Below the pieces are notes generated by a model. The model made no database searches. It saw nothing but the letters and a program-made list of their open reading frames with translations, and was not told where the DNA came from. From the NCBI GenBank assembly GCA_030142905.1, contig JASJOG010000114.1:558001-622000 (forward strand): a stretch of DNA of 64,000 nt. The letters run 5' to 3'. The stretch is from Heliopora coerulea (taxonomy: Eukaryota; Cnidaria; Anthozoa; Scleralcyonacea; Helioporidae). A program made the translations under genes and the position numbers. Positions within the stretch are counted from its first letter, which is position 1. Every line of letters starts with the position of its first letter. Below, one piece after another: positions 29,218-40,561 of the stretch.

Positions 29218-29680
29218 ATGGAATCTTTTAGAGACAATAAGTTGGGTTTTTATACTTTGGTTTACAAATCAAAAAATTCTGAAATATGGATTCAAGTGAA
29301 AGATATTTGTTTATCACTTGGATACAAGTAATTCAAAAGAAACCATCTATTCACAAGATAAGAGGTATCTTTGTTATTTTTAAATAAAGATGGAGTGAAT
29401 TAATTAAATAAGAGGAGAAAAACTGTTAAACAACTAATTAAATGGATTGGAAATGAAATATACAACAGCTTAGCTGCCAGCTTAACTGCTGGAAAGAAAA
29501 GAAATATTGTTAGAGTGTATAAAAAGGATTATAAAACACGAAAAAGTTTAAATTTAATTAATATAAAAAATATTCAAAGAAGTCAGTAAGCAGAGCTTTT
29601 AAATATGAAAAAAACGAATTCTGAAGCAATAAAAGAAGTACTTGAAGATGCTGAATTGAATTATTATGGTTAGATGACTA
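29218..29680 (+). pseudogene. E0 BRO-like or DNA-binding ORF remnant
   Basis: Plus-strand pieces: MESFRDNKLGFYTLVYKSKN, SEIWIQVKDICLSLGYK (a BRO-N-like opening), then after stops a basic helical stretch and KRNIVRVYKKDYKTRKSLNL. The hairpin CAGCTTAGCTG (29466-29476) lies inside. Heavily broken. The opening W-x-Q-V-K-D-x-C-x-x-L-G-Y resembles BRO-N first strands; this is a weak assignment. Confidence 0.35.
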
Positions 29681-29919
29681 TTTAACAAAAGATAAAAAAT
29701 ATAATAATGTATTTAGAAAGTATTATGATGACACTTATTATGAAAATGTTGATGAAAATAAAAAAACCTAAAGAATTATTTTTATTTACATATGTTTGTT
29801 ATAAAAGTCTAAGATTTTTATAATAAATATACCATTAGAGTGATGATTCATTATCACTTTATAGGCTCATGATTGATTTTAAACCACTTTTCACAGATAC
29901 ATTTATGATGCAGAAGAAT
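29681..29919. other. AT-rich spacer in E0
   Basis: A-rich remnants and a repeat of the AATGATTCAT...ATAATAAATATAC block also seen at 29078-29175 (ATAGTATATATT, TTTATAATAAATATAC, AATGATTCAT). This suggests an imperfect inverted or duplicated ~100-bp repeat flanking the BRO-like remnant. No gene seen. Confidence 0.4.
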
Positions 29920-30500
29920 ATCAGATTCTTACATTTTATGTCTATAAAGAATGAACATTGGTATATCCCCTTTTAATGAAACAACACCAGTGAGATTTAT
30001 ATCACCAATTATCATCCTACTACTTCCTGTAGTTGTAATAGTAGTGAGAGAACCTAGTTTTTGTCTATTACAGTAGACAAAAGAACCATTAGTCCCTGCT
30101 GATTGATTACAAGGAATACTTAAGCAGATCCATTTATTTACTTCACTTAGACTTGCTTTGTTCTTATGTCCCTATTGAACGGTCTTGGACAGTTGGTCCT
30201 ATTGTTGCATAATTACCTCCTTAACTTACCATTAAATCTTTATTAGGTGGTGGTAGAAATTACACAAATTTATCATTACCAAATAAACCATTTCTATGCC
30301 AATATGCATTAGCATCAAATGCATGCAAACGGTACACTATGAAAACTTTACATATATCAGATTCACTAGGTTTTGGATTTAAATTAATGTATGAAGTTAA
30401 ATGTTTATTACCATTCAATTTTAAGAAATATCTGTTATTAACTCTCTCTGCTTTTGTAAATAACAATGGCTGACTTGCAGTATTACTAATTTTTGCAATG
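29920..30500 (-). pseudogene. E0 fibre head domain remnant
   Basis: Minus-strand pieces match the head of fibre h: RYFLKLNGNKHL (30260-30466), DICKVFIVYRLHA, NGLFGND and WICLSIP boxes appear in the same order as in E1 15097-15909. Frames change repeatedly, and the TGGTMTGD shaft is not seen. Read downstream of the E0 copy of protein j. Confidence 0.6.
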
Positions 30501-31290
30501 TCTGGCAGATAAACTTTGATTGAATATTCTAGAAACCTTTCTTGTACTGCTGTCTGCTATACTAACCTCTGATGAGCTACCACGATCAAATTTATGTATA
30601 ACAGATGCTGATCAATCAGAGAATTCCATACATATATTCAACATTTTATCATTTCCATCTAATCTTCTTAGTATTATTCTTATTGTAAAGTACACATGGA
30701 AACGTATTAAAGACATTATAATTGAATGTATATCTTCTTTTGGCATGAGATGCTGTATTGACATACCACAGAGAATATCAGGTGATAATAAATCTCATCA
30801 TGCCATGTTCATTTTCTATAAGAAGTTGTTATATCTGGTAACAATGGTAATTTAGACATAAAAAATCCTTATTATTAACATACACTCAAAAATTATTTAT
30901 TGAGTAATTAAGAACATAACAACTGGGATATTTCCGAGGAATGTGATTACCATCTGTGTCATCAATTGGTTTGGACTCTGGTAACTTTTGTATTGTTCTG
31001 TTTGATAACCATATTTTGGGATATTTATTTACAGATAGATTTTCCAGTGGTATAACACCTAAACTGTTGGTCGTTCCATGTAATTCCTTTTTATAACTCT
31101 GAAATCTTGGATCTATTATTTTTATCCATGTGTTGTATTTTGGTGTTACTTTATAATAAATGTCTATAGATTTCATTGTTTTTTCATCATTTTCTAAATT
31201 ATATCCAAAAGCAAAATTATCTGGATTACCATATGGATACTCTTTTTTGAATACTTTAATTGCATCATTTTTTATCTTCTCACTAACCAT
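30500..31290 (-). pseudogene. E0 copy of conserved protein j (decayed)
   Basis: ATG at 31290 (MVSEKIKNDAIKVFKKEYPY). The frame is open to 30886 with a PKIW...QKLPESK..D.DG block parallel to PKIWKLGG...ELPRGK of E2. Beyond 30886 the reading switches frame but keeps CGMSIQHL-like and FHVYFTI-like boxes on the minus strand of 30600-30800. The ATG lies 21 bp from the divergent start of the E0 minor capsid gene. Confidence 0.6.
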
Positions 31291-31311
31291 ATATAATATA
31301 CGATATTATAT

Positions 31312-32210
31312 ATGAAGAGATTAATTGTACTTATAGAAGGTCAATCTAAGGAAATTGAACTGGATGAGTCCTTTTTAATAACACATGAAAATCCATATCT
31401 ATTAGTTAACCCTTTGCCTGTCCTGTGCATCACGTATGACACACGCTGGACGTCTGAGAGATAACATCAAACAAAGACTAGACAGGCAAAGGGTTAATAT
31501 GCCTATTTTGCATGTTTTTTGCTGGGCTTTATTATTTCTTCTTTGTGTATGAGACTGTAATATTTCGACTTTTAACCCTTTACCTGTCTAGCCTTTGTTT
31601 GATATTATCGCTCAGACGTCCATTGTGTGTCATATGTGATGCACGGGACAAGCAAAGGGTTAAGAAGGCAACTGTTTTTTGGAAGTATGTTAATATTTCT
31701 TCTGGAATAGGTAATAATGAAATCACATATAATAATGTTAAAAAGAGTATTGAAGATGAATATTGGACTTTTTATATGCTTTAAGAAGAGATTGAGAGTT
31801 ATGGAAATGTGACATTAGAAGCCAATAAATATAATGGAAAATGTAGTATAACTTCCGATAATACAGTTAATTTGAAGAATTTAGGTCCTATTTTAGGATT
31901 TAATAAAAACCAGGTAATAAATACCAACACAAAAACAGTTACTGGAAAACAAGTGGATATTAATAATGGTTTGGAATATATAGAAATATCATGTAGTTTG
32001 GTTAAAATGCAAGAAAACATCAATTCAAATGAAAAGAAAAATGATGTTATAGTAGTATTACCAATAACAAGTACACATACATTAAAAGGCAGTGTACAAC
32101 ATTTTGATATTGAATCTAGAGTGCCGATAGACAAAGAAGTTATAAATAAAATTGATTTTAAAATCACAAAGAATGCTGGTAAAGTTCTGTTGGATTTATA
32201 CCTTATGTAA
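31312..32210 (+). pseudogene. E0 putative minor capsid protein i, interrupted by MITEs
   Basis: Starts at ATG 31312 (MKRLIVLIEGQSKEIELDES) and matches the opening of E1 protein i. It is cut at TTAA 31406 by a MITE pair and resumes after 31663 (VFWKYVNI). The last part (31809-32210) keeps the GKCSITSD, GPILGF, NQVINTN, LEYIEISC and TLKGSV boxes. One further frame break lies near 31785. In E1/E2 this gene is on the polymerase-arm strand; here it precedes the integrase on the plus strand. Confidence 0.7.
31406..31663. mobile_element. Pair of inverted 84-bp piggyBac-type MITEs with 74-bp spacer
   Basis: 31410-31493 and 31576-31659 are inverted copies of one 84-bp element. Both have CCCTTTGCCTGTC-like starts and GACAGG(C/T)AAAGGG-like ends, each flanked by TTAA on both sides (31406, 31494, 31572, 31660), the piggyBac target signature. 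The spacer contains GTTTTTTGCTGGGCTTTATT, which is also found at 60688-60707 at the end of a GIY-YIG retroelement fragment. Confidence 0.8.
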
Positions 32211-32224
32211 TTTATATGGATAAA

Positions 32225-33220
32225 AGACATAAAGCTGGAACAAGGATTGAGAGATATTTATTACAATCCAAAAACTAGTCATCAGAGAGATTATACAAAA
32301 AAGCATTAGAAAATGGATTAAATGTAAATAGAAAACTTGTAAAAGAATGGTTAAAATCACAAGACACATACACTATATATAACCAGTTGTTAGAAAACAT
32401 AAGTTTAGAAAGACATATGTAGATTACCTTGGTGAACAAATTCAAATGGACCTGGTAGATATGGGCAAGTATAAAAATCAAAATAAAGGATATTATTAGA
32501 TATTAACAGCTGTTGAGATTCTTAGCAGATATGCATTTGCTATACCTGTTTATAATATGACTAAAGCAGTTACAGAACTATTAAAACAATTTAAGAACCT
32601 TTTTGACAATGGAAAAGAGTTTTATAATGTTGGTGTAGAAACATTATTAGAAAAACATGAAGTAGGGTACTTTTCCATGAAGTCGGATAAAAAAGCAGCT
32701 ATTGTAGAAAGATTTAACAGAACATTTAAAACTGCTATGTGGAAATATTTTTACAGTAAAGGAACTTATAAATGGATTGACATCTTGGATCAGTTGGTGT
32801 ATAATAATACTAAGCATAGCACTCTGTTAACAAAAAGACGAGGTTTGGACAACTCTATATGGTTATGTTAATGCTGAGTCACCATTACCTAAATTTAAGG
32901 TAGGAGATATGGTTCATATCTCTAAATATGAATCTGCTTTTACTAAAGGTTATGAGGCTAACTTCACAGAAGAATTGTTCGAAGCAATTAAGGTTATATG
33001 TGGTTATCCAAATGTGTATTAAATAAAAGACTTGGAAGATGAGCCGATTATTGGGAAGTTTTATGAAGAGGAGTTGTCAGGTGTTAACAATAGAGATTAT
33101 GTTTATAGAGTAGATAAAAAAGGTAAAAGGTAAAAAGATGGTTTTAGTGAAATGGCTGGGTTATGATAGTAAACATAACAGCTGGATTCCAGAAAGTAAT
33201 ATTCATAACATAGAGTAATA
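32225..33220 (+). pseudogene. int: E0 integrase with chromodomain (decayed)
   Basis: Collinear with E1 integrase: RDIYYNPKT, IQMDLVDMGKYKNQNKGYY (catalytic Asp), NGKEFYNVGVE (deletion of the preceding PKVSQF block, Asp kept), AAIVERFNRT (catalytic Glu), WKYFYSKGTYKWID, and a final chromodomain (MVLVKWLGYDSKHNSWIPES). It has at least eight stops or frame changes, for example the TAG in ILTA (32500) and the loss around 32560-32600. Confidence 0.85.
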
Positions 33221-33239
33221 TATATTATATATAGCTGAA

Positions 33240-34484
33240 AAAGGATTCAATGACTTTGAAATGGACAACATAGTTAGAAAGTATCCAGAATATGATGATA
33301 TGAATGAACAAGAGTTAAATAAATATTATAATCTTATACGGAAGCCTTTAAATTTATTAAAAAGTGGCACTAACCCTCAAGATGAACAATTTGTTAATGT
33401 TAAAGAAAGGATTGATAACATTGATCGAATATAAAGGAAATAGACAGAACAGCTCTGCTGTTGAGACCACCTTCACTGATAATAAAGATAATAAAGATAG
33501 TAAGACTGTCACTATAAAAAGAACAGGAAGTAACAGCTCAGCTGTAAGAAGCTATTCAGCCCCTAAAGTAGACATAACAGCTGAGCTGCCAGCTGAACCT
33601 GAAAATGAAAAAATATTTGCCGTTGAAGACTTTATAAGAAGAAACTATGATGAAAATTTCAAGCTTGATCCAATAAATAATGAAAAAGCACTTGAATTAA
33701 TACAGAACAATAAAAAAAAAAACAGATAAAAATAATAACATAACATTTAAACCATTAACTAGTATAAATAAACATGGAAAACAATAAATAGTACTATAGA
33801 GAAATAAAAAAGTTGAATTAAAATTCAATACTGCAGAAAGAACAAAGGATGCTGTTAAACAATTTAAGAACTTGATAAAGGAATGATAGAGATGAAATGG
33901 TTGATACAACTATAGAGTACACATCAATCAATAGGTTAACACCAGAAGAAAACTGAGAATTGGAAGGTGTATTAAACCCACCAGAAAGCATTGATAAGTC
34001 AACAAGACCAGGAATTCTTAAAGTTCAAGCAGACCACATACAAGACACTTTAGACAAGACAATAGAAGAAAGAGATAATACAACTAATCCCAAGGAATTC
34101 ATAGAGCTAGAGGAATGAGTTATTGGTTTATGAGAAGCTAGAGATAAAACCATTAATCAAATACAATTAGAAGAAGTAAGAGAGCAACAGGAGGAAGACA
34201 TATCAAGATTACAACGTTTTAAAAAGTGGGCAAAAGAAAACATGGTTGGATTGTCAGCATTAGCAGTATCAATTGCAGGTATTATAACTACTATTATTAT
34301 TGGTGCTAGAAAGGCTATTCTGAGTGGTTCACAAGCAACTGGGAAATTTGCAAAAGCTAGGATCATTAATAGCTCCTTTACTTAACATATTAGCACAAGC
34401 TATCTCATTAAGTGCTAAAGGATTGGCATGGCTTGCAAGTAATTTGTGGGTGTTTGTAGTAGCATTTACATTATGTTTAGTTTG
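33240..34484 (+). pseudogene. E0 hydrophobic virion-type protein l (decayed)
   Basis: Pieces: EMDNIVRKYPEYDDMNEQE, a Ser/Ala-rich stretch with three hairpins (CAGCTCTGCTG 33450, CAGCTCAGCTG 33534, CAGCTGAGCTG 33578) encoding SSAV, SSAV and TAEL, and EKALELIQNNKKK. The end holds RFKKWAKENMVGLSALAVS plus Gly/Ala-rich hydrophobic segments as in E1. Several stops. The hairpins are read in frame in the intact 33364-33729 piece. Confidence 0.7.
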
Positions 34485-34562
34485 AGCAGCTAAGCTGGAA
34501 TATAGGAAACGAATTAATTCTGGAATTCCGGGAATTAATTCCCGGATTTAAAAAATAGTAAA

Positions 34563-35697
34563 ATGGCTACTGTGAAAGGTGAAAGAACAAATCATGTTGT
34601 CACTTTTAATCCAAATAAAGCAAGTCCTGGAGAAGAACTGTATATGGACATTTGTTTGGTACTTGGAAATCTCCATCTTTTGTTCACTTTTAAAGTCAGT
34701 AATACAAAATAGTGGTTTCTTAATAATTTATCTAAAATGTTACAAAAAAGACTTAGAATAAGACTTGCAGGAGAGACAGTTTATGATAACAATGCAGAAA
34801 ATATGTATGATGTGTATAAAGACCTTTGGAAAACCAATTCTCAAAGATTGGATATGATTGAATATGGTATTGCAAGTAAAAATATTAGAAAACTGATATC
34901 AAAACAACAAGTGGAGATGGACAGAAAGTAAGTGATGCATTCATGTTTAGTACTTATGGAAATAAACAACATTTGTTTGGATAAAATAATCTGTGAGCAT
35001 GGTCTGTATGCACCATTTTTTTATGAAGAATAATTTTTGTTATGCTCTAACACTACCTGAATCAAATGAAGTAACGACTGTCCAAAATGGTCAAACTCTT
35101 GGAAGTTACACATTGGAAGACTTACAACTGGAATGTGAGACAATAGAAAATATGGAACTAGCCAATGAAATAGCAGAAAAATAATCTATTGGTAGATCAC
35201 TTTCTAATAAACGTATAACACCCATGAAGACCATTGTTTGGGAAGCTGCTAGCACATTAATGAATGAAAATATAAATATACCAAGAAAATCCATAAAGCA
35301 ATTGTTTTATTGTCGATTAAACAGAGTAGAGTAGACAGTGAGGAGTACATAATATCCAAATATAACTGAAATGAAATTAATAATTGAAGGAGTTCCAAAT
35401 AGTGTGTATTGTCAAGGAATACCCAGTAATAGATTTTATGGAGAAAAGGAAGGAAAGGACCAGTTTATGACTGTGGAAAAGTTCTATAAGGATAAATTAG
35501 CTCTGGTTATTGACCTTAGAAGTCATGAAAAAGTGAATAAAACTGCACATGGAAAGAAAATTGTAAATACACAAAATGGTGTTTCATTGGAGATTAAAAA
35601 GAAAGCACATACTGGAAATATTAATTGTAATATTTTTGTTGTCTCTGATGGACTAGTTAATTTCATTAATAAAGATCTCAAAAGTATCCAATATTAG
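34563..35697 (+). pseudogene. mcp: E0 major capsid protein (decayed)
   Basis: Starts ATG 34563 (KGERTNHVVTFNPNKASPGE), collinear with E1 major capsid: NLSKMLQKRLRIRLAGETV, EYGIASKNIRKLIS, a YTLEDLQLE box and, in the last open part (35371-35697), IIEGVPNSVYCQGIP and INKDLKSIQY. Six or more lesions. The last third is still open. Confidence 0.8.
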
Positions 35698-35708
35698 ATA
35701 TTATACAA

Positions 35709-36243
35709 ATGTCTGTAAAAGGTACACCTTTTAATATGATTATTACAGAAATGACAGGTTGTGGAAAGACTAATTATCTTCTTAATTTTATAGAAAAGTA
35801 ATATAAGAACCACTTTGATTACATTATAATATGTCCAACTTTCTCCTGGAATAAACCTTATGAGAACTGGAAATACATGAATGACCCAGATATAATTATA
35901 ATTGAGTGTGGGCAAGATTACATTGATAATATGCTTATATTTGCTTCAAAAACATACTGAGGAACTAATAGTTTAATAATTTTAGATGACTGTGCGTGTA
36001 GTTCAGATGTTAAGAAAAGAGTCAGTGAATTGGTAAAATTAGGATTTGGAGCAAGACAGTCTTTCGACAACAGTAATAACCCAACAATTGAGTACTTTTT
36101 ATAATCCCAATAGATGATTATATGAATGGTGTTAGTAAGGAAGAGATAAGTAGAATAATAGATGCACTAAAAAATAACAAGTATTCTGTATTAGAGATCA
36201 ATTTAAATTATCCATATGAATATAGAATATGTGGTATTGTATA
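35709..36243 (+). pseudogene. atp: E0 packaging ATPase (decayed)
   Basis: Plus-strand pieces: NMIITEMTGCGKTNYLL (Walker A, first Gly replaced by Glu), HFDYIIICPTFSWNK, SLIILDDCA (Walker B), LVKLGFGARQ, then a deletion removing most of the VVVITQQL...KPFREN block. The end matches LEINL. Several stops. Confidence 0.8.
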
Positions 36244-36289
36244 AATCCGTAGTAAAACATACAAAGAAAACATTAAAGAACTGGAAGAT

Positions 36290-36763
36290 TAAATCAAAAC
36301 CACAGAAATAGATGTTGACAGCGGAGCTGATTTGCAAGATGAGATTGAAAGGAAAAGGGAAGAATTAATAAAATTAGCAGAAGATGGACAGTTTGATAAA
36401 AGTTTAAAACCATAAAGAAAGCCAAGTAATAAGATCATAGAAAAATATTATGAATATGAAAGGAAAAGAATGCAAAAAGCGAATGAATTTATAACTGACC
36501 AATTAATAAGTTTGCATGCAATAGAAAAACCAGAAGTATTATCTGAAGAATTACAGAAAGATGACTTATTAAAAAGTGATGTTATAAAAGTTGTGGAAAA
36601 GATAAGTCCTTATATTCCATGTCTTGGATTTTTATCTGGAGGTACTACCACTGGGAAACATATACATGACCATGAAAAGAATAAAAATAAAAGCGAAGTT
36701 AAACTTACTGAGATTCCTATGGAAGTTGACAGTGGAGCAAATAATCCACAAACAAATGAGTAA
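36290..36763 (+). pseudogene. E0 helical protein o (decayed)
   Basis: EELIKLAEDGQFDKSLK, then YEYERKRMQKANEFITDQLI, SEELQKDDLLKSDVIKVVEK and ISPYIPCLGFLSGGTTTGKH match E1 23189-23731 in order. The last 97 codons (36470-36763) are open. CAGCGGAGCTG hairpin at 36319-36329. Last recognisable gene of E0. Confidence 0.75.
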
Positions 36764-36820
36764 ATACACATTTTTAATCAAAAGTATGCAATCTAAAAGC
36801 TAAGCTTTAATCTAAGAGTA

Positions 36821-36996
36821 GTATAGAGATGGAGGTCCATTTTATGGACATTTGGTAGTCTTGAGTTTTTAACAAAAACTAAGGCATTCATTTGAAAACA
36901 TTAAAATTACCAAAAAAAGGGGGTGATTTCCCTGTAGGGGGGGTACAGGGTTTTTCACCTAATGGACAGGTGTGCTCGTACCTCCCATCTCTATGC
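36821..36996. mobile_element. 176-bp MITE with TA target sites
   Basis: Inverted ends GTATAGAGATGGAGGT and ACCTCCCATCTCTATGC, flanked by TA on both sides (36819-36820 and 36997-36998), as in Tc1/mariner-type MITEs. The interior is noncoding, with G-runs (GGGGGTGATTTCCC, GTAGGGGGGGTACAGGG). Confidence 0.65.
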
Positions 36997-37094
36997 TACT
37001 GATATGGACTCTTGTAAATTTATGATTGTTGAAGAACCTTCTGACGACACAGTTAATTTTCACATATTAATGTATTATACAGTATATTATAAAA

Positions 37095-37690
37095 ATGGTT
37101 AACAAATTAAGACCTGAAGCTGAGAAACTACTCTACAAGAGATATCCAAAAGGGGATGCTTCCAACTTTGTTTTTGGGTATAACACAGACAAAACTGAAA
37201 CAAAATTACTGTTTATTGATATATATATCTCAAATCCAATCTTTTAAATATCACTGATCCAAGATTGAAAGGTAATAAAGAATAGATGTCATATTTGTAT
37301 GGTAGTCCATATCCTAAAATCTGGAGAGGTGGTGATACTGTTATACATTTAGCAAAGGGAAAAACAAAAGAACTTATCCAACAAACAGTATTGATTTCTA
37401 TTATGATAACTTGCCCACCAATATTGTTTTAAATGATCTGGTTAATAACTCTTGCATTTATGTGAACTATAGAGATTATTTTATGAGTGGTCATCCAAAA
37501 TTGAGTATAATGAGTGATTATAATGCTGAGTGGAATATGAAAGAATCATACTATCAGTTGATTGTGGCAACATGGATTGCTTTATATGCTTGTGGTGTAT
37601 CTATACAACATTTACAATTCAGTGATAATATTCCAAAACAGATTACCAGTTTAATGAGATTTCATATCTATTTCACAATTTGAAGTGATA
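37095..37690 (+). pseudogene. E3 copy of conserved protein j (decayed)
   Basis: ATG 37095 (MVNKLRPEAEKLLYKRYPKG) then several frame changes. The 37411-37683 part keeps YVNYRDYF, YNAEWNMKESYYQLIVATWI, CGVSIQHLQFSD and PKQITSLMRFHIYFT, the same order as E2 47209-48729. It is a second copy distinct from 30500-31290, on the opposite strand, so it marks another old Polinton or a rearranged half of E0. Fragments of the C-terminal part continue to about 37950 (AQSRSKQSIIRF-like, then IVIALVISGISGYLISKYI). Confidence 0.65.
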
Positions 37691-37965
37691 GATAATACTT
37701 AAATAAATAACATAATTATTAAATCAAAGCATAGAATCATATTTACTGTACACTGCATTCTTGGTGCTCAATCTAGATCTAAACAATCTATTATTAGGTT
37801 CATCAAGACCAAACACCATCCCATCATCTAGAACCTATAAATCAACCAACAAATATTCAAGAAACAAAAACTATCAACACCAGCAATAATGATTTAGTCA
37901 TTGCATTAGTAATATCTGGTATTTCCGGATATTTAATTAGTAAATACATCGTATTATATAAAAAC

Positions 37966-37990
37966 ATGAGTTTATTCAACAGGTATGAGT
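37966..37990 (+). pseudogene. E3 fibre gene start, cut off after about 12 codons
   Basis: ATGAGTTTATTCAACAGGT occurs twice in tandem (37966 and 37984). It equals the MSLF... opening of fibre h in E1 and E2, directly downstream of protein j remnants as expected. The sequence changes to a hAT-like gene immediately after. Confidence 0.55.
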
Positions 37991-37994
37991 TTAT

Positions 37995-39641
37995 TCAACA
38001 GGTATCATATGTTTGCACCACAAGCTTGTCAAAGGAAACAGCTTTTGACTGGAGGTTAGTTGAAATTATATCGTATAACTCCATTGCTGTTGTACCAGAA
38101 GCTCTTTTACATGAGAGTAAATGCTCCGAACACTTCCCGTTGCGATTTACAATTCTTACACAAATACTTAGTTGCTCGTGATGGCTGACATCCGGTGTTG
38201 TATCCACTATCAAAGACCATGCTCTGCAACCACTGATTTTCTTCACGATCTCTGACGAAATCTCATTACCGATTATGCGAATCACGTTATTTTGTGAATC
38301 GTTGCTGAGGAATGTTAGCTTCGAGCCACGTCCTGGATTTTTCTTTCCTCCTCTCTTTTCTTTTGACAAAACTTGCTGCTTTCTAACTTTTTCTAAATGA
38401 CTGTTAATTGTAACATCATATGCTGACAAGTAATCAAGCGTCTCTAGAAAATTTTCTTTATTAACTTCAGCAGACTGATCAAGTGACTCGCGATGACCTC
38501 TGAAAGCAATTCCCTGCTTTCCCAGAAACATAACTGTGTCGATAATATGCTTCATAACATTGCAATTTGTACCAACTTTTTTCTTCCTGAGAGTGTTCTC
38601 CTCATTTTCTTGTTGTTCTAGACGTGAACCAATCGATTGTCCTTGTAGAAAGAAGACTTGAGCGGCCTTGGCACTTATATGACTCTCAGACGTTTCGTGT
38701 TTTATAATGGCACTGTACTGTTTCTTCCAATTCGAATAGCCACCATTTGTAAACGTATTACCTTGATTTGATCGCTTATGTTCACCTCGCAAACATTCAT
38801 CGGAGAATAAAAGACATGGGAGGCAAAATAAGCAGTTCTTACTCAGCGAACATGAAAGTCATCTACGTCTTGTTTTATCTTCTAGGAAGAACACTACCTG
38901 CGAGCAGTAACGATTGCACTCTCCTATTTGCTTTTTTCTTGCAGATAAAACATATTCTGGAGGCTGACATGGCTCCATTTTAATCAGTTTTTCTTTATCT
39001 TTCACACTAAGCTTCACGCCAACAAGTGAAGCAGGATCAACAGTCTTATTCTCTTCATCTATTGTAAGAGCGACTTTAATCTTGCCTCCAACCGTATCAA
39101 GCGCTGTTTCCTTCTGAGCTTTTTCGGCAAATTGACGTTCTGTATCCAAATCAGTTAACAAATTCTTTTTCTCGCCCCAAGCGTTGTCTTCAAGAACTTG
39201 AACATCCATGGCTTCATTATGTTCTGAGGAATGCCCCACTTTGTTGTCATTATTTCCATAGATGTTACTTGTAGCTGAACATCTGAGATCCTCCTCAGTG
39301 TCTTGAGATTTCGCAATTTTTTCTTTCAGGTTGTCTTTATCAGCACGATATGTGCTGCCTGTAGGTGAACTTTCTCCTGTATCTTGAAGTGCTTTTTCTT
39401 CCACTTTCCCGACGTTTTTTGAAGCATCCTGGCAACGTCAATTGTCGTTCGCATCCTTTGAAAGGCAATTATTCAAATAGTTTTTCATGAAAGACCCAAG
39501 CCTTTCATTTTCTTCTTTTCGGAACTTTCTTGCCTTCTTGTTTTCTGCACCCAATTTCTTTCGTTTACTTTTGTTGTTTTCAAACATTTTATGCTGTGTG
39601 TTGAATAAGTGATTTATTAGCAATAAAGGGAAAACATTCAT
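37995..39641 (-). pseudogene. hAT-related ZMYM1-like protein with TTF zinc finger and DUF4371, two TGA stops
   Basis: One minus-strand frame runs from 39641 to 37995, interrupted only by TGA at about 39438 and about 38858. The charged N-terminal region is followed by a TTF-type zinc finger (KNCLFCLPCLLFSDECLRG, NWKKQYSAIIKHETSESH) and a DUF4371 region (ILSNDSQN-like, WSLIVDTTPDVSHHEQLSI, FDKLVVQTYD). The C-terminal hAT dimerisation domain is missing, because the frame ends next to the E3 fibre start. Typical of domesticated or decayed hAT elements. Both stops could be CGA-to-TGA changes. Confidence 0.75.
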
Positions 39642-40560
39642 TTAACAGCTGTACAAGTTTTCGTAAATATCAAATTGATTAAACAAATAAACACAAAAAC
39701 GTTAACGGGCAGAATATAAAACAGTGCCAAACTTAACACGGCACTGTACTGCAGTATCAGGTTTCGAACCGGTAGAACAGTGACATGGGAGAACACAGAA
39801 CTGTATCATTCAATATTTGAGGCTTTATTTACAAAATCATGAGATTTGACGAAATTATTCGACCAACGTGTCACAAACAAATGAAACGATAAAATCAAAG
39901 TCAAGGAAATACTAAATGCATACGGCTACTTCAGCCAAATTGAGTTAAATAAATCGATAATATAATGGGCAACATGTGCTTGAATGAATATATTCGAATA
40001 TTCGATCTTCGCATGTTATGTAGATAACATATAAATGTTCATACCTACTTACGTCTTGGCGCGTTTATCCATTGTAGAAATCATCAGCGAAGGGGAAAGT
40101 TTTAAATACCTTCTATCTTCTATGGCTGGCTATTTCAGTTTTTGTTATAATACGGGATATCGTAAAGTCGGGAAGGTATATAAGCATAAGCATATAATGA
40201 TATACAGCAGTGGGCACTGCTGTAGCTTGCGGGCAGCCCAGACCACTCAAACGAGGAAAGGGACTGGAAACGTCAAACGTAACAAATAGCTTGCCACGCG
40301 GGATAATGGATGTACTTGGATAATAATGCTTTTTTAGCATAATTATCTTCGCTGTTATTTCTGGTTTGCCGCTACCGCGTTTAGTGCTAGTTTGTAAAAC
40401 TATTTACTATGATCTTAGAATTTGGTAATTTTGGGCTTTTTAATAATTTGATTGTTTCCATGAGGCCACCTTGACCATTTTTGCCGCCCCATTCACTGTT
40501 TGGCACCCCCCTTTGAACCATCACTGGATGGGCCAGGGCCCCCTGGCCCCCCCCTGCCAC
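39642..40560. other. hAT flank, no gene recognised
   Basis: Upstream region of the hAT-like gene. It has a CAGTGCC...GGCACTG inverted pair at 39722-39747 that may be a hAT terminal or regulatory hairpin. From about 40480 the composition turns C-rich (CCAGGGCCCCCTGGCCCCCC, 40531-40550), which looks like a fragment of a different repeat. No coding similarity seen. Confidence 0.4.
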
Positions 40561-40561
40561 C

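Larger units (their letters stand above)
369..36770. mobile_element. E0: old, decayed Polinton/Maverick, split by later insertions
   Basis: Degenerate homologues of nearly every gene of the two younger Polintons occur here: polymerase (three pieces), membrane proteins, fibre, conserved protein, minor capsid, integrase, hydrophobic protein, major capsid, ATPase and helical protein. All have many stops and frameshifts. The polymerase runs leftward, interrupted by E1 (5955-25125) and Harbinger elements (1-368 and 1912-5305). Removing each insertion and one target duplication makes the flanking reading frames continuous. No terminal repeats of E0 are visible, so its exact ends are unknown; the right limit is placed after its last recognisable gene. 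Confidence 0.8.

Noticed and set aside
36821..36996. Miniature Polinton because the flank reads AGTAG...CTACT
   Set aside because: The inverted ends align better with TA target sites, no 6-bp duplication is visible, and there is no homology to Polinton TIRs.
39721..39748. hAT terminal repeat from CAGTGCC...GGCACTG
   Set aside because: The two halves are only about 10 bp apart and there is no 8-bp duplication; listed only as a hairpin in the flank.
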